From the NCBI RefSeq assembly GCF_900637195.1, contig NZ_LR134356.1, positions 1,054,001 to 1,118,000 of the forward strand: 64,000 nucleotides of DNA, written 5' to 3'. The stretch's first letter is position 1, and each line of letters begins with the position of its first letter. The stretch is from Mycolicibacterium aurum (lineage in GTDB: Bacteria; Actinomycetota; Actinomycetes; Mycobacteriales; Mycobacteriaceae). Both the position numbers and the translations under genes were made by a program. A model generated the notes under the pieces. The model ran no database searches and was not told where the DNA came from. It was given only the letters and a program-made list of their open reading frames with translations. Below, one piece after another: positions 43,365 through 54,307 of the stretch.

Positions 43365-45467
43365 GTGGCACAGGACGTGCTGACCGACCTGACGAAGGTC
43401 CGCAACATCGGCATCATGGCGCACATCGATGCCGGCAAGACGACAACGACCGAGCGCATCCTCTTCTACACCGGTATCAGCTACAAGATCGGTGAGGTGC
43501 ACGACGGCGCCGCCACGATGGACTGGATGGAGCAGGAGCAGGAGCGGGGTATCACCATCACCTCGGCTGCCACCACCTGCTTCTGGGACGGCAACCAGAT
43601 CAACATCATCGACACCCCCGGACACGTCGACTTCACCGTCGAGGTGGAGCGCAGCCTGCGCGTGCTCGATGGTGCCGTGGCCGTGTTCGACGGCAAAGAG
43701 GGTGTCGAGCCGCAGTCCGAGCAGGTCTGGCGCCAGGCCGACAAGTACGACGTCCCCCGCATCTGCTTCGTCAACAAGATGGACAAGATCGGCGCGGACT
43801 TCTACTTCTCGATCAGGACGATGGAAGAGCGTCTCGGCGCCAACGTCATCCCGATCCAGATCCCGATCGGCTCCGAGGGCGACTTCGAGGGCATCGTCGA
43901 CCTGGTCGAGATGAAGGCCAAGGTCTGGCGCGGCGAGACCAAGCTGGGCGAGACCTACGAGACCATCGACATCCCTGAGGATCTGCAGGAGAAGGCCGAC
44001 GAGTACCGCACCAAGCTGCTCGAAGCCGTCGCCGAGACCGATGAGGCGCTGCTCGAGAAGTACTTCGGTGGCGAAGAACTCACCGTCGAGGAGATCAAGG
44101 GTGCGCTGCGCAAGCTGACCATCAGCTCGTCGGCCTACCTGGTGCTGTGCGGTTCCGCGTTCAAGAACAAGGGTGTGCAGCCCATGCTCGACGCGGTCAT
44201 CGACTACCTGCCCTCGCCGCTGGACGTCGAGTCCGTGACCGGACACGTCCCCGGTAAGGAAGACGAGTTGGTCACCCGCAAGCCGTCGACGTCCGAGCCG
44301 TTCTCGGCGCTGGCGTTCAAGGTTGCGACGCACCCGTTCTTCGGCAAGCTCACCTACGTCAGGGTGTACTCGGGCAAGGTCGACTCCGGTTCCGCCGTCG
44401 TCAATGCGACGAAGGGCAAGAAGGAGCGCCTGGGCAAGCTGTTCCAGATGCACTCCAACAAGGAGAATCCGGTCGAGACGGCGTCCGCCGGCCACATCTA
44501 CGCGGTCATCGGTCTGAAGGACACCACCACCGGTGACACCCTCAGCGATCCGAACGACCAGGTCGTGCTGGAGTCGATGACCTTCCCCGATCCCGTGATC
44601 GAGGTGGCGATCGAGCCCAAGACCAAGAGCGACCAGGAGAAGCTGGGAACAGCCATCCAGAAGCTCGCCGAAGAGGACCCCACCTTCAAGGTGCACCTGG
44701 ACCAGGAGACCGGCCAGACCGTCATCGGCGGCATGGGCGAGCTGCACCTGGACATCCTGGTGGACCGCATGCGTCGCGAGTTCAAGGTCGAGGCCAACGT
44801 CGGCAAGCCGCAGGTCGCCTACAAGGAGACCATCAAGCGCGCGGTCGAGAAGGTCGAGTTCACCCACAAGAAGCAGACGGGTGGCTCTGGCCAGTTCGCG
44901 AAGGTGCTCGTCAGCATCGAGCCCTTCACCGGCGAGGACGGCGCGACCTACGAGTTCGAGAACAAGGTCACCGGCGGCCGCATCCCGCGCGAGTACATCC
45001 CGTCGGTGGACGCCGGTGCGCAGGACGCCATGCAGTACGGCGTGCTGGCCGGCTACCCGCTGGTCAACGTCAAGCTGACGTTGCTCGACGGTGCCTACCA
45101 CGAGGTCGACTCGTCGGAAATGGCCTTCAAGGTCGCCGGCTCCCAGGTGATGAAGAAGGCAGCCGCACAGGCACAGCCGGTCATCCTGGAGCCAGTGATG
45201 GCCGTCGAGGTCACGACACCCGAGGATTACATGGGTGAAGTGATCGGCGACCTGAACTCCCGCCGTGGTCAGATCCAGGCCATGGAGGAGCGAAGCGGTG
45301 CACGCGTCGTCAAGGCGCACGTGCCGCTGTCGGAGATGTTCGGTTACGTCGGAGACCTCCGGTCGAAGACGCAGGGCCGGGCGAACTACTCCATGGTTTT
45401 CGATTCGTACGCCGAAGTTCCGGCGGCCGTGTCGAAGGAGATCATCGCGAAGGCGACCGGGCAGTAG
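43365..45467 (+). CDS. fusA: Elongation factor G
   Basis: This 700-residue translocation GTPase starts at GTG 43365. The G motifs are visible: [15 protein letters not shown] (G1), RGITITSAA (G2), DTPGHVDF (G3), [10 protein letters not shown] (G4) and the GSAFKNKG region (G5). Domains II-V follow, with the C-terminal [19 protein letters not shown] and [19 protein letters not shown] segments. It is the canonical ribosomal EF-G of the str operon. Confidence 0.98.
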   Translation: MAQDVLTDLTKVRNIGIMAHIDAGKTTTTERILFYTGISYKIGEVHDGAATMDWMEQEQERGITITSAATTCFWDGNQINIIDTPGHVDFTVEVERSLRVLDGAVAVFDGKEGVEPQSEQVWRQADKYDVPRICFVNKMDKIGADFYFSIRTMEERLGANVIPIQIPIGSEGDFEGIVDLVEMKAKVWRGETKLGETYETIDIPEDLQEKADEYRTKLLEAVAETDEALLEKYFGGEELTVEEIKGALRKLTISSSAYLVLCGSAFKNKGVQPMLDAVIDYLPSPLDVESVTGHVPGKEDELVTRKPSTSEPFSALAFKVATHPFFGKLTYVRVYSGKVDSGSAVVNATKGKKERLGKLFQMHSNKENPVETASAGHIYAVIGLKDTTTGDTLSDPNDQVVLESMTFPDPVIEVAIEPKTKSDQEKLGTAIQKLAEEDPTFKVHLDQETGQTVIGGMGELHLDILVDRMRREFKVEANVGKPQVAYKETIKRAVEKVEFTHKKQTGGSGQFAKVLVSIEPFTGEDGATYEFENKVTGGRIPREYIPSVDAGAQDAMQYGVLAGYPLVNVKLTLLDGAYHEVDSSEMAFKVAGSQVMKKAAAQAQPVILEPVMAVEVTTPEDYMGEVIGDLNSRRGQIQAMEERSGARVVKAHVPLSEMFGYVGDLRSKTQGRANYSMVFDSYAEVPAAVSKEIIAKATGQ

Positions 45468-45550
45468 CCCGGTTGCGCCGCGGCGTATCGCAACTGCAAA
45501 GATCACAACTGCTTTAAAAGAAGCACCAACAAGTCCAGGAGGACACAGAA

Positions 45551-46741
45551 GTGGCGAAGGCGAAGTTCGAGCGGACGAAGCCGCACGTCAACATCGGGAC
45601 CATCGGTCACGTTGACCACGGCAAGACCACGCTGACTGCAGCAATCACCAAGGTTCTGCACGACAAGTACCCCGAGTTGAACGAGTCGCGCGCATTCGAC
45701 CAGATCGACAATGCGCCCGAGGAGCGTCAGCGCGGTATCACCATCAACATCTCCCACGTGGAGTACCAGACCGAGAAGCGTCACTACGCGCACGTCGACG
45801 CCCCCGGTCACGCTGACTACATCAAGAACATGATCACCGGTGCCGCCCAGATGGACGGTGCAATCCTCGTGGTCGCCGCCACCGACGGCCCGATGCCGCA
45901 GACCCGCGAGCACGTGCTGCTGGCCCGCCAGGTCGGCGTGCCGTACATCCTGGTCGCCCTGAACAAGGCGGACATGGTGGACGACGAAGAGCTCATCGAG
46001 CTCGTCGAGATGGAGGTCCGCGAACTGCTGGCCGCCCAGGACTTCGACGAGGAAGCTCCCGTCATCAAGGTGTCCGCACTCAAGGCTCTCGAGGGTGACC
46101 CGACCTGGGTCAAGTCCGTCGAGGACCTCATGGACGCCGTCGACGAGTCCATCCCGGACCCGGTGCGCGAGACCGACAAGCCGTTCCTGATGCCCGTCGA
46201 GGACGTGTTCACGATCACCGGTCGTGGCACCGTCGTCACCGGTCGTGTCGAGCGTGGCGTGATCAACGTGAACGAGGAAGTCGAGATCGTCGGCATCCGC
46301 CCCGGCACCACCAAGACCACGGTCACCGGTGTCGAGATGTTCCGCAAGCTGCTCGATCAGGGCATGGCGGGCGACAACGTCGGTCTGCTGGTGCGTGGCA
46401 TCAAGCGCGAGGACGTCGAGCGTGGCCAGGTTGTGGTCAAGCCCGGCACCACCACCCCGCACACCGAGTTCGACGGCAGCGTCTACATCCTGTCGAAGGA
46501 CGAAGGCGGCCGCCATACGCCGTTCTTCAACAACTACCGCCCGCAGTTCTACTTCCGTACGACGGACGTGACCGGCGTGGTGACCCTCCCCGAGGGCACC
46601 GAGATGGTGATGCCCGGTGACAACACCGACATCTCCGTCAAGCTGATCCAGCCCGTCGCCATGGACGAAGGCCTGCGCTTCGCGATCCGCGAGGGTGGCC
46701 GTACCGTCGGCGCCGGCCGCGTGACCAAGATCCACAAGTGA
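45551..46741 (+). CDS. tuf: Elongation factor Tu
   Basis: This 396-residue EF-Tu starts at GTG 45551 behind AGGAGGA (45537-45543). The motifs [53 protein letters not shown] and [13 protein letters not shown] form the GTPase domain. Domains 2 and 3 follow, ending with [16 protein letters not shown]. It delivers aminoacyl-tRNA to the ribosome. It lies 83 bases after fusA, and that gap contains no obvious terminator. Confidence 0.98.
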   Translation: MAKAKFERTKPHVNIGTIGHVDHGKTTLTAAITKVLHDKYPELNESRAFDQIDNAPEERQRGITINISHVEYQTEKRHYAHVDAPGHADYIKNMITGAAQMDGAILVVAATDGPMPQTREHVLLARQVGVPYILVALNKADMVDDEELIELVEMEVRELLAAQDFDEEAPVIKVSALKALEGDPTWVKSVEDLMDAVDESIPDPVRETDKPFLMPVEDVFTITGRGTVVTGRVERGVINVNEEVEIVGIRPGTTKTTVTGVEMFRKLLDQGMAGDNVGLLVRGIKREDVERGQVVVKPGTTTPHTEFDGSVYILSKDEGGRHTPFFNNYRPQFYFRTTDVTGVVTLPEGTEMVMPGDNTDISVKLIQPVAMDEGLRFAIREGGRTVGAGRVTKIHK

Positions 46742-46760
46742 TCTAGGTTTCAGCCAACGT

Positions 46761-46794
46761 CAGTGGCGCTCACCCGAAAGGGTGGGCGCCACTG
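46761..46794 (+). terminator. Hairpin terminator after tuf
   Basis: CAGTGGCGC (46761-46769) and CACCC (46771-46775) pair with GGGTG (46780-46784) and GCGCCACTG (46786-46794) around a GAAA tetraloop. It lies 19 bases after the tuf stop and is followed by TCGTTGT. Confidence 0.88.
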
Positions 46795-46865
46795 TCGTTG
46801 TGGCGCTTGTCGGTCGGTCCGACGTAGCCCCCACGGTTGGTGGCCGGCCTGATAGCGTCGCCGCA

Positions 46866-47594
46866 ATGTCGGCGAGCGTGGATGAGACAGAACCGATTTC
46901 GGTTCAGGACCTCGACGGGCCGAGGCGCACAATCGACCCGTGGAAGATCCTGGCCTGCGTCTCGACGGCCGTCTCGGCGGCCACGATCGCCACGCTGGTG
47001 TGGACGGTGAACACGGTGTCCGACGAGGAGACGCCCGCCGAACGAATGAGCGCCGCAGCCGGAGTCACGGTGCCGACGGTCGTCCCGTCGCCGCCCGCGC
47101 CTTCTGTCCCTGTCCCCGAACCCGAGTCCGAGCCTGTCGCGCCCGCCGCGCCTGTTGCACAGTCGAATCCCGCCCCTACGTCCCTGTGGCAGCAGTACTT
47201 CCCGATGCAGGGCAGCGCGCCCGCACCGGTCGCGTCTGCTCCGGCTGAGGGGCCTTGGACGCCCGGCGGAGGTCTGCCCCCGGTGAACTTCGCCTCGCTG
47301 CCCGCCCCGAACATCATGGTGAACCCCGGGTTCAGCATCGATGCCATCATCGGAGCGGTCACAGGCACGGCGGGATGGGTCGGGGGAGGCACCCTTAACC
47401 TGCTCGGGGACGCGATCGTCGCCTCAGCCATGAACAACGGCGGCGAGCTCCACGTGACGAAGATTCCGCCGCCGCAGTGGCCGCGTGAATTGGACGTGAC
47501 GAAGATTCCGCCGCCGCAGTGGCCGCGCGAGCTCGACATCACGAAGATCCCACCGCCGCACGTGCATTGGGACAGGCTGCTGCCGAGGTTCTGA
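46866..47594 (+). CDS. Pro-rich single-pass membrane protein with C-terminal tandem repeat
   Basis: This 242-residue protein starts at ATG 46866. A cytoplasmic N-terminus of about 28 residues precedes one membrane segment (ILACVSTAVSAATIATLVWTV, near residues 29-49). A Pro/Ala/Val-rich linker (about 65-150) and a small Gly-rich region follow. The C-terminus carries two exact and one partial copy of a 14-residue unit, VTKIPPPQWPRELD. I do not recognise the family; it sits where Rv0686 lies in M. tuberculosis. The repeat could bind a protein partner outside the membrane. Confidence 0.75.
   Translation: MSASVDETEPISVQDLDGPRRTIDPWKILACVSTAVSAATIATLVWTVNTVSDEETPAERMSAAAGVTVPTVVPSPPAPSVPVPEPESEPVAPAAPVAQSNPAPTSLWQQYFPMQGSAPAPVASAPAEGPWTPGGGLPPVNFASLPAPNIMVNPGFSIDAIIGAVTGTAGWVGGGTLNLLGDAIVASAMNNGGELHVTKIPPPQWPRELDVTKIPPPQWPRELDITKIPPPHVHWDRLLPRF
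47454..47564 (+). repeat. 42-base in-frame tandem repeat
   Basis: Units at 47454-47495 and 47496-47537, and a partial third from 47538, encode VTKIPPPQWPRELD. Units 1 and 2 differ only by synonymous changes near their ends. Confidence 0.9.
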
Positions 47595-47689
47595 CCTGTA
47601 ACATCCGCCCCCAACCAGTCGATATGTAGTGCGACGGCTGTCGAGGGGTCGGCCGGGTGCGAGAGGTAGAAGTTCTGTTGAGTAATGGC

Positions 47690-48532
47690 ATGACACGAAT
47701 TGCCGCAGTGGTGGGCGCCGTCCTGACGGCCGGCGCTGCCTCGATCGGGCTGACCGCTGGTGCTGCGTCCGCGCAGCCGGCGTGCCCCGACGTCCACTGG
47801 ATCGGTGCTGCCGGTTCCGGTGAACGCACCGGGGTGACGACGGCCGATGGGGGCATGGGCCGGGTTGTCGCCAAGTCGTATCGGGACTTCGCGCAGCTGG
47901 TCCAGCGGGACGGGCGCACGATCACCGCCGAGGCTGTCGAGTATCCGGCGACGGCCGTACCCGAAGACGGTGGCATCGGTGACTGGGCCGACTTCATGGG
48001 CAGCGTCGACACCGGCGCCGCGGCGCTGGCCGAGCAGTACCACAACTTCGTGCTGGCGTGCCCGACGACGCAGATGGTGCTGGCCGGTTACTCGCAGGGC
48101 GCCATGGTGGTGCACCGCAACCTGCATTTGCTCGACCCGAACCCGCAGCTGGCCGCCGCGCTGCTGATCGCCGACGGCGACCGTCTGCCTCAGGACCCCA
48201 CCATCAACATCGGGTCGGTGGTCTCGGTTCCCGGCGCCGGAAAAGGCGTCGCTCAGGACTGGCCCATCCTCGCCCACGCGCCCGCGCCGCTGCCGCCGAC
48301 CATGGGCGCCAGGACAATCAGCGTGTGCAATGTGGGTGACGCCGTGTGTGACTACGACCCTGACGCCGAAGACGAGATGAACCCTGCCGCAGTGGCGGTG
48401 CACACCAGTTACGCGCGCAGCGTCAGTTCGATGGATGCGTGGACCATGCCGCTGTACCAGCTCGTCACCCGGGCTCCGGCACCGCTGCCGAGTCCGACGG
48501 CTCTGCCGCTGCAGGTGACCGCCGGTTCATAG
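47690..48532 (+). CDS. Secreted cutinase-family serine esterase
   Basis: This 280-residue protein starts at ATG 47690, which gives a clean signal peptide (MTRIAAVVGAVLTAG, cleavage near ASA-QP). TTG 47678 and GTG 47657 are in-frame alternatives. The cutinase core is CPDVHWIGAAGSGE at the mature start and the nucleophile elbow VLAGYSQGAMVVHR with Ser near 132. ISVCNVGDAVCDYDPD carries the catalytic Asp, and AVAVHTSYAR the His. Disulfide Cys pairs are present as expected. Mycobacterial cutinases act as esterases or phospholipases on lipids; the substrate here is unknown. Confidence 0.9.
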   Translation: MTRIAAVVGAVLTAGAASIGLTAGAASAQPACPDVHWIGAAGSGERTGVTTADGGMGRVVAKSYRDFAQLVQRDGRTITAEAVEYPATAVPEDGGIGDWADFMGSVDTGAAALAEQYHNFVLACPTTQMVLAGYSQGAMVVHRNLHLLDPNPQLAAALLIADGDRLPQDPTINIGSVVSVPGAGKGVAQDWPILAHAPAPLPPTMGARTISVCNVGDAVCDYDPDAEDEMNPAAVAVHTSYARSVSSMDAWTMPLYQLVTRAPAPLPSPTALPLQVTAGS

Positions 48533-48590
48533 CCGCGCGTAGTCCGTTCAACGCCCGGGCGCGAGTCGCGTTCTCGGTAATAATCTGTGC

Positions 48591-49409
48591 ATGTCGACAT
48601 TCTGGCGGTATGTGCGCATTCAGCTGTTCGTGCTGTTGTGTGGCATCGTCGGACCGATCTTCCTGGTCATCTACTTCATGACCGGTGCCGATCCGATGTT
48701 GTCGTGGATGTTCTGGACCGGTCTGCTCATCACGGCCGGCGACGTTCTGATCGCGCTGGGCATCACGAGTTTCAGCGCCAAGAAGGCTGCAAAGACCCAA
48801 GCGCTTGAAGCTTCAGGGGTCCTTGCGCTGGCCCAGGTTGTCGGCATCCACGAGACGAACACCAGGATCAACGACCAGCCGCTGGTCAAGATCGATCTGC
48901 AGGTGTCCGGACCGGGGATCACACCGTTCTCGACGCAGGACCAGGTGGTCGCCTCGGTGAGCCGGCTGCCGATGATCACCAGCCGCAAACTTGTCGCGCT
49001 GGTGGACCCGGTGAGCAACGAGTATCAGATCGATTGGGAGCGAAGCGCTTTGGTCAGTGGACTGATGCCTGCGACGTTCAGCGTCGCGGAAGACAACCGC
49101 ACCTACGATCTGACGGGCCAAGCCGAGCCGCTGATGGAGATTCTGCAGGTGCTCAAGTCCAACGGCATCAGCGTGGACAACATGATCGACCTTCGTTCCC
49201 ACCCCGCCGCGCGCCAGCAGGTGCAGGCCATCGTCCAGCACGCGGCCGCGCAGCAAGCCCCGCCGCCCACCGCGGCGTTTGACGCGGCACCACCCCCCGA
49301 ACCGACCATTGCGCAACGGCTTCAGCAGCTCGACACCTTGCGCGCCACGGGATCCATCACCGACGCCGAGTACACCGCCAAGCGCACGCAAATCATCGCA
49401 GAGCTCTGA
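48591..49409 (+). CDS. SHOCT-domain membrane protein
   Basis: This 272-residue protein starts at ATG 48591. Two membrane segments are near residues 9-30 (IQLFVLLCGIVGPIFLVIYF) and 36-58 (LSWMFWTGLLITAGDVLIAL). A soluble middle part has beta-rich sections (LVKIDLQVSGPGITPF). After a Pro/Ala linker comes a C-terminal SHOCT motif (IAQRLQQLDTLRATGSITDAEYTAKRTQIIAEL), a short helical oligomerisation or docking element. The function is unknown. Confidence 0.82.
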   Translation: MSTFWRYVRIQLFVLLCGIVGPIFLVIYFMTGADPMLSWMFWTGLLITAGDVLIALGITSFSAKKAAKTQALEASGVLALAQVVGIHETNTRINDQPLVKIDLQVSGPGITPFSTQDQVVASVSRLPMITSRKLVALVDPVSNEYQIDWERSALVSGLMPATFSVAEDNRTYDLTGQAEPLMEILQVLKSNGISVDNMIDLRSHPAARQQVQAIVQHAAAQQAPPPTAAFDAAPPPEPTIAQRLQQLDTLRATGSITDAEYTAKRTQIIAEL

Positions 49410-49419
49410 TCGCCGGACT

Positions 49420-49435
49420 CTAGAACGCGTTCTAG
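49420..49435. promoter_or_regulatory. KstR-like palindrome upstream of the SDR gene
   Basis: CTAGAACGCGTTCTAG is a perfect 16-bp palindrome 21 bases before the SDR start. Its inner 14 bases fit the TnnAACnnGTTnnA consensus known for KstR, the TetR repressor of cholesterol catabolism. Related TetR repressors can bind similar sites. Confidence 0.7.
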
Positions 49436-49447
49436 TTCTGCTGTTAG

Positions 49448-51527
<2,080 letters not shown>

Positions 51528-51531
<4 letters not shown>

Positions 51532-52379
51532 GGATGTACCTCCAGTGTGCAGCATTTCACCGAGCCGCCGCCTTTGAGCAGCTCGGAGAGATCCACGCCG
51601 ACCGGCCGGAAACCGGCGCACCGCAACTGGTCGGCGAATCCGGCCGCGGCAGAGGGCAGCACCACGTTGAGTCCGTCGGAGACGACGTTGAGGCCGAGCA
51701 CGTAGGCATCGGCAGTGCTCACCTCGATGGCGTCGGGGAACATCTGCTGCAAGGTGGTGCGGGAGTGGTCCGCGAATGCCGGCGGGTAGTACGCGATCGT
51801 GGCGTCGTCGAGGACGGCCAGCGCGGTGTCGAGATGGTAGAAGCGAGGGTCGGCGAGCTCGAGGCTGACGGTCTGCATCCCGACGTGGCCGGCCAGCTCG
51901 TCGTGCGCGCGGCGGTCGGTGCGGAAACCGTGGCCGGCCAGGATGGTGTGGCCGACGGCGAGGAAGTCGCCCTGGCCTTCGTTCACATGCCGGGTCTCGA
52001 CGGGCTCGTAGCCGTGACGGGTCATCCATTGCGCATAGGCGATGGCTTCGCCGGCGCGCTCGGCGTGGGCGAATCGGGCGACGACGGCGGCGCCGTTGAT
52101 CACCGTGCCGCCGTTGGCGGCATAGACCATGTCGGGCAGCCCGGCGATGGGTTCGACCAGTTCGACGGTGTGGCCCAGTCCGAGATAGGTCTGGCGCAGC
52201 GTCTCCCACTGCGACAGTGCGCGAGCGGCGTCGACGGGCGATGAGGTGTCCATCCACGGGTTGATGACGTACTCGACGGCGAAGAACTCGGGCGGGGTCA
52301 TCACGAACCGGCGTGGGCGGGCGGTACGTGCTGTGGCGACGTCGGTGACTGGAGCAGTGTCGGCGATGTCCATCGTCAT
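51528..52379 (-). CDS. DDAH/arginine-deiminase-fold guanidino hydrolase
   Basis: This 283-residue protein has the pentein fold of dimethylarginine dimethylaminohydrolases (DDAH) and arginine deiminases. DMVYAANGGTVING near residue 80 lies in the substrate pocket, HVNEGQGDFLAVG holds the acidic pocket residues, and DPRFYHLDTALAVLDD carries the catalytic His near 182. The C-terminal GGGSVKCCTLEVHP holds the nucleophile Cys, probably Cys276. The Asn in AANGG, where DDAH enzymes usually have an acidic residue, recalls arginine dihydrolases that release ornithine directly. Translational coupling to rocD supports an arginine-to-ornithine role. Similar to Rv2323c. Confidence 0.87.
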
Positions 52380-52493
52380 GGAAACAACGATATGGATCGA
52401 CGTTTACGCAATCAATCGACGAAAGCTGCGTGTCTAGTATGGATCTATTGTTCGATAGTCCTGAATCCATCTATTTGTTGCGTAGGAGCCCCG
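52380..52493. promoter_or_regulatory. Divergent promoter region of the arginine module
   Basis: This 114-base AT-rich gap between divergent genes contains ATGGAT (52439-52444) and ATCCAT (52465-52470) as an inverted repeat. A second TATGGATC lies near 52391. These are candidate sites for the AsnC-type regulator. Confidence 0.4.
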
Positions 52494-52940
52494 ATGGACC
52501 GTCTCGACGAGACCGATGAGCGGATTTTGTCCGAGCTTGCCGACAATGCGAGGGCCACTTTCGCCGACATCGGGCAGCGGGTGAACCTGTCGGCGCCCGC
52601 GGTGAAGAGACGGGTGGACCGGCTTCAGGAAACCGGTGTCATCAAGGGGTTCACCACCGTGATCGACCGCAATGCGCTCGGCTGGATGACGGAGGCCTAC
52701 GTGCAGGTGTTCTGTCACGGCACCATCGCCCCCGCCGAGTTGCGGGCGGCGTGGAGGGACATCCCGGAGGTCGTCAGCGCGGCGACGGTCACCGGTACCG
52801 CGGACGCGATGTTGCATGTGCTGGCACGTGACATGCGGCATCTGGAGGAAGCCCTGGAACGGATCCGCGCGAGTGCGGACATCGAGCGCAGCGAGAGCAT
52901 CGTGGTGCTGTCGAACCTGATCGAGCGCAGTCCGGGCTGA
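52494..52940 (+). CDS. Lrp/AsnC family transcriptional regulator
   Basis: This 148-residue regulator starts at ATG 52494 behind GTAGGAG. The helix-turn-helix is ILSELADNARATFADIGQRVNLSAPAVKRRVDRLQETGVIKGF. The ligand-binding RAM domain follows (VVSAATVTGTADAMLHVLARDMRHLEEAL). Divergent from the DDAH-like/rocD operon, it probably senses an amino acid such as arginine or ornithine and controls that operon. The same trio exists as Rv2321c-Rv2324 elsewhere in M. tuberculosis. Confidence 0.92.
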   Translation: MDRLDETDERILSELADNARATFADIGQRVNLSAPAVKRRVDRLQETGVIKGFTTVIDRNALGWMTEAYVQVFCHGTIAPAELRAAWRDIPEVVSAATVTGTADAMLHVLARDMRHLEEALERIRASADIERSESIVVLSNLIERSPG

Positions 52941-53007
52941 CTCGGTGCTGAGCACCTTGCTGTGGGGTGGGGCACAACGAACCGGCAGCATCGTGTAAAA
53001 AACCCAA

Positions 53008-54201
53008 GTGACCACATCAGACGTTTCGGGCAGTTCACGCGGCGTTGTCATCGTCGGCGGCGGGCTGGCCGCGGCGCGCACCGCGGAGCAGCTGCGCCGC
53101 TCGGAGTACCCCGGCGCGATCACCATCGTCAGCGACGAGGATCACCTGCCGTACGACCGGCCTCCCCTGTCGAAGGAGGTCCTGCGCGCCGAGACCGACG
53201 ACGTCACGCTCAAGCCCGCCGAGTTCTACGCCGAGAACAACATCACGATGCTGTTGGGTAACGGCGCGAAGTCGGTCGATACCGAGTCCCAGACCTTGAC
53301 GCTGACCGACGGCTCGACCGTCGGATACGACGAGCTCGTCATCGCCACCGGTCTGGTGCCCAAGCGAATTCGGTCTTTCCCCGAGCTGCCCGGCATTCAT
53401 GTGCTGCGCAATTTCGACGAAAGCCTGAAGCTGCGGCAGGAAGCCGGCTCCGCGGGCCGCGCCGTGGTCATCGGCGCCGGTTTCATCGGCTGCGAGGTGG
53501 CTGCAAGCCTGCGCAAGATGGGCGTCGACGTCGTACTCGTGGAGCCGCAGCCTGCGCCACTGGCTTCGGTCCTGGGCCGGCAGATCGGGGACCTGGTGGC
53601 CCGTCTGCACCGCGCCGAGGGCGTCGACGTGCGTTGCGGTGTCGGTGTTTCCGATGTCAGCGGCGACGACCGGGTCCGGAAGGTGACCCTCGGTGACGGA
53701 ACGCAACTCGACGCCGACATCGTCGTCGTCGGGATCGGCTCGCATCCGGCGACCGAATGGCTCGATGGCAGCGGCCTTGAGATCGACAACGGCGTGGTGT
53801 GCGACGAGGCAGGCCGGACGAGCGCGCCGCACGTGTGGGCCATCGGCGACGTGGCGTCCTGGCGGGACACCGTCGGAGGTCAAGTGCGCGTGGAGCATTG
53901 GAGCAACGTGGCCGACCAGGCCCGAGTGCTCGTGCCGTCGATGCTGGGCGCGGAGCCGCCGGCTGCCGTGTCGGTCCCGTATTTCTGGAGTGACCAGTAC
54001 GACGTGAAGATCCAGGCGCTGGGTGAGCCGGAAGCCACCGACACCGTGCACGTCGTCGAGGACGACGGCCGCAAGTTCCTGGCGTACTACGAGCGCGACG
54101 GTGTGGTCGTCGGGGTCGTGGGCGGCGGCTTCCCGGGCAAGGTGATGAAGGTGCGGTCCAAGATCGCTGCGGGAGCGCCGATCTCCGATCTTCTCGGCTG
54201 A
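53008..54201 (+). CDS. FAD-dependent ferredoxin reductase
   Basis: This 397-residue NAD(P)H oxidoreductase is the counterpart of Rv0688. The FAD-binding GVVIVGGGLAAARTAEQLRR is at residue 12. The NAD-binding VVIGAGFIGCEVAASLRKMG is near residue 153. The second FAD motif, HVWAIGDVASW, is near residue 275, and a C-terminal domain follows. It resembles reductases that feed electrons to ferredoxins serving P450s or dioxygenases. The start is GTG 53008. It follows the AsnC gene by 67 bases but is likely independent of it. Confidence 0.9.
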   Translation: MTTSDVSGSSRGVVIVGGGLAAARTAEQLRRSEYPGAITIVSDEDHLPYDRPPLSKEVLRAETDDVTLKPAEFYAENNITMLLGNGAKSVDTESQTLTLTDGSTVGYDELVIATGLVPKRIRSFPELPGIHVLRNFDESLKLRQEAGSAGRAVVIGAGFIGCEVAASLRKMGVDVVLVEPQPAPLASVLGRQIGDLVARLHRAEGVDVRCGVGVSDVSGDDRVRKVTLGDGTQLDADIVVVGIGSHPATEWLDGSGLEIDNGVVCDEAGRTSAPHVWAIGDVASWRDTVGGQVRVEHWSNVADQARVLVPSMLGAEPPAAVSVPYFWSDQYDVKIQALGEPEATDTVHVVEDDGRKFLAYYERDGVVVGVVGGGFPGKVMKVRSKIAAGAPISDLLG

Positions 54202-54307
54202 CATTGCCGCTGAAGGCAATTCAGCCGTTATCCCCAGATCCGATTTCATCCACAGGTTCAGATGTGGAGGCTCGCCGGCACCGGGTAACTGCGCGATAAT
54301 CGAAAGT

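Noticed and set aside
43359..45506. Very long antisense frame across fusA (and similar ones across rpoB, rpoC, tuf and the mannosidase)
   Set aside because: In GC-rich genes with strong third-position bias the opposite strand is often open. None has a recognisable motif or plausible start.
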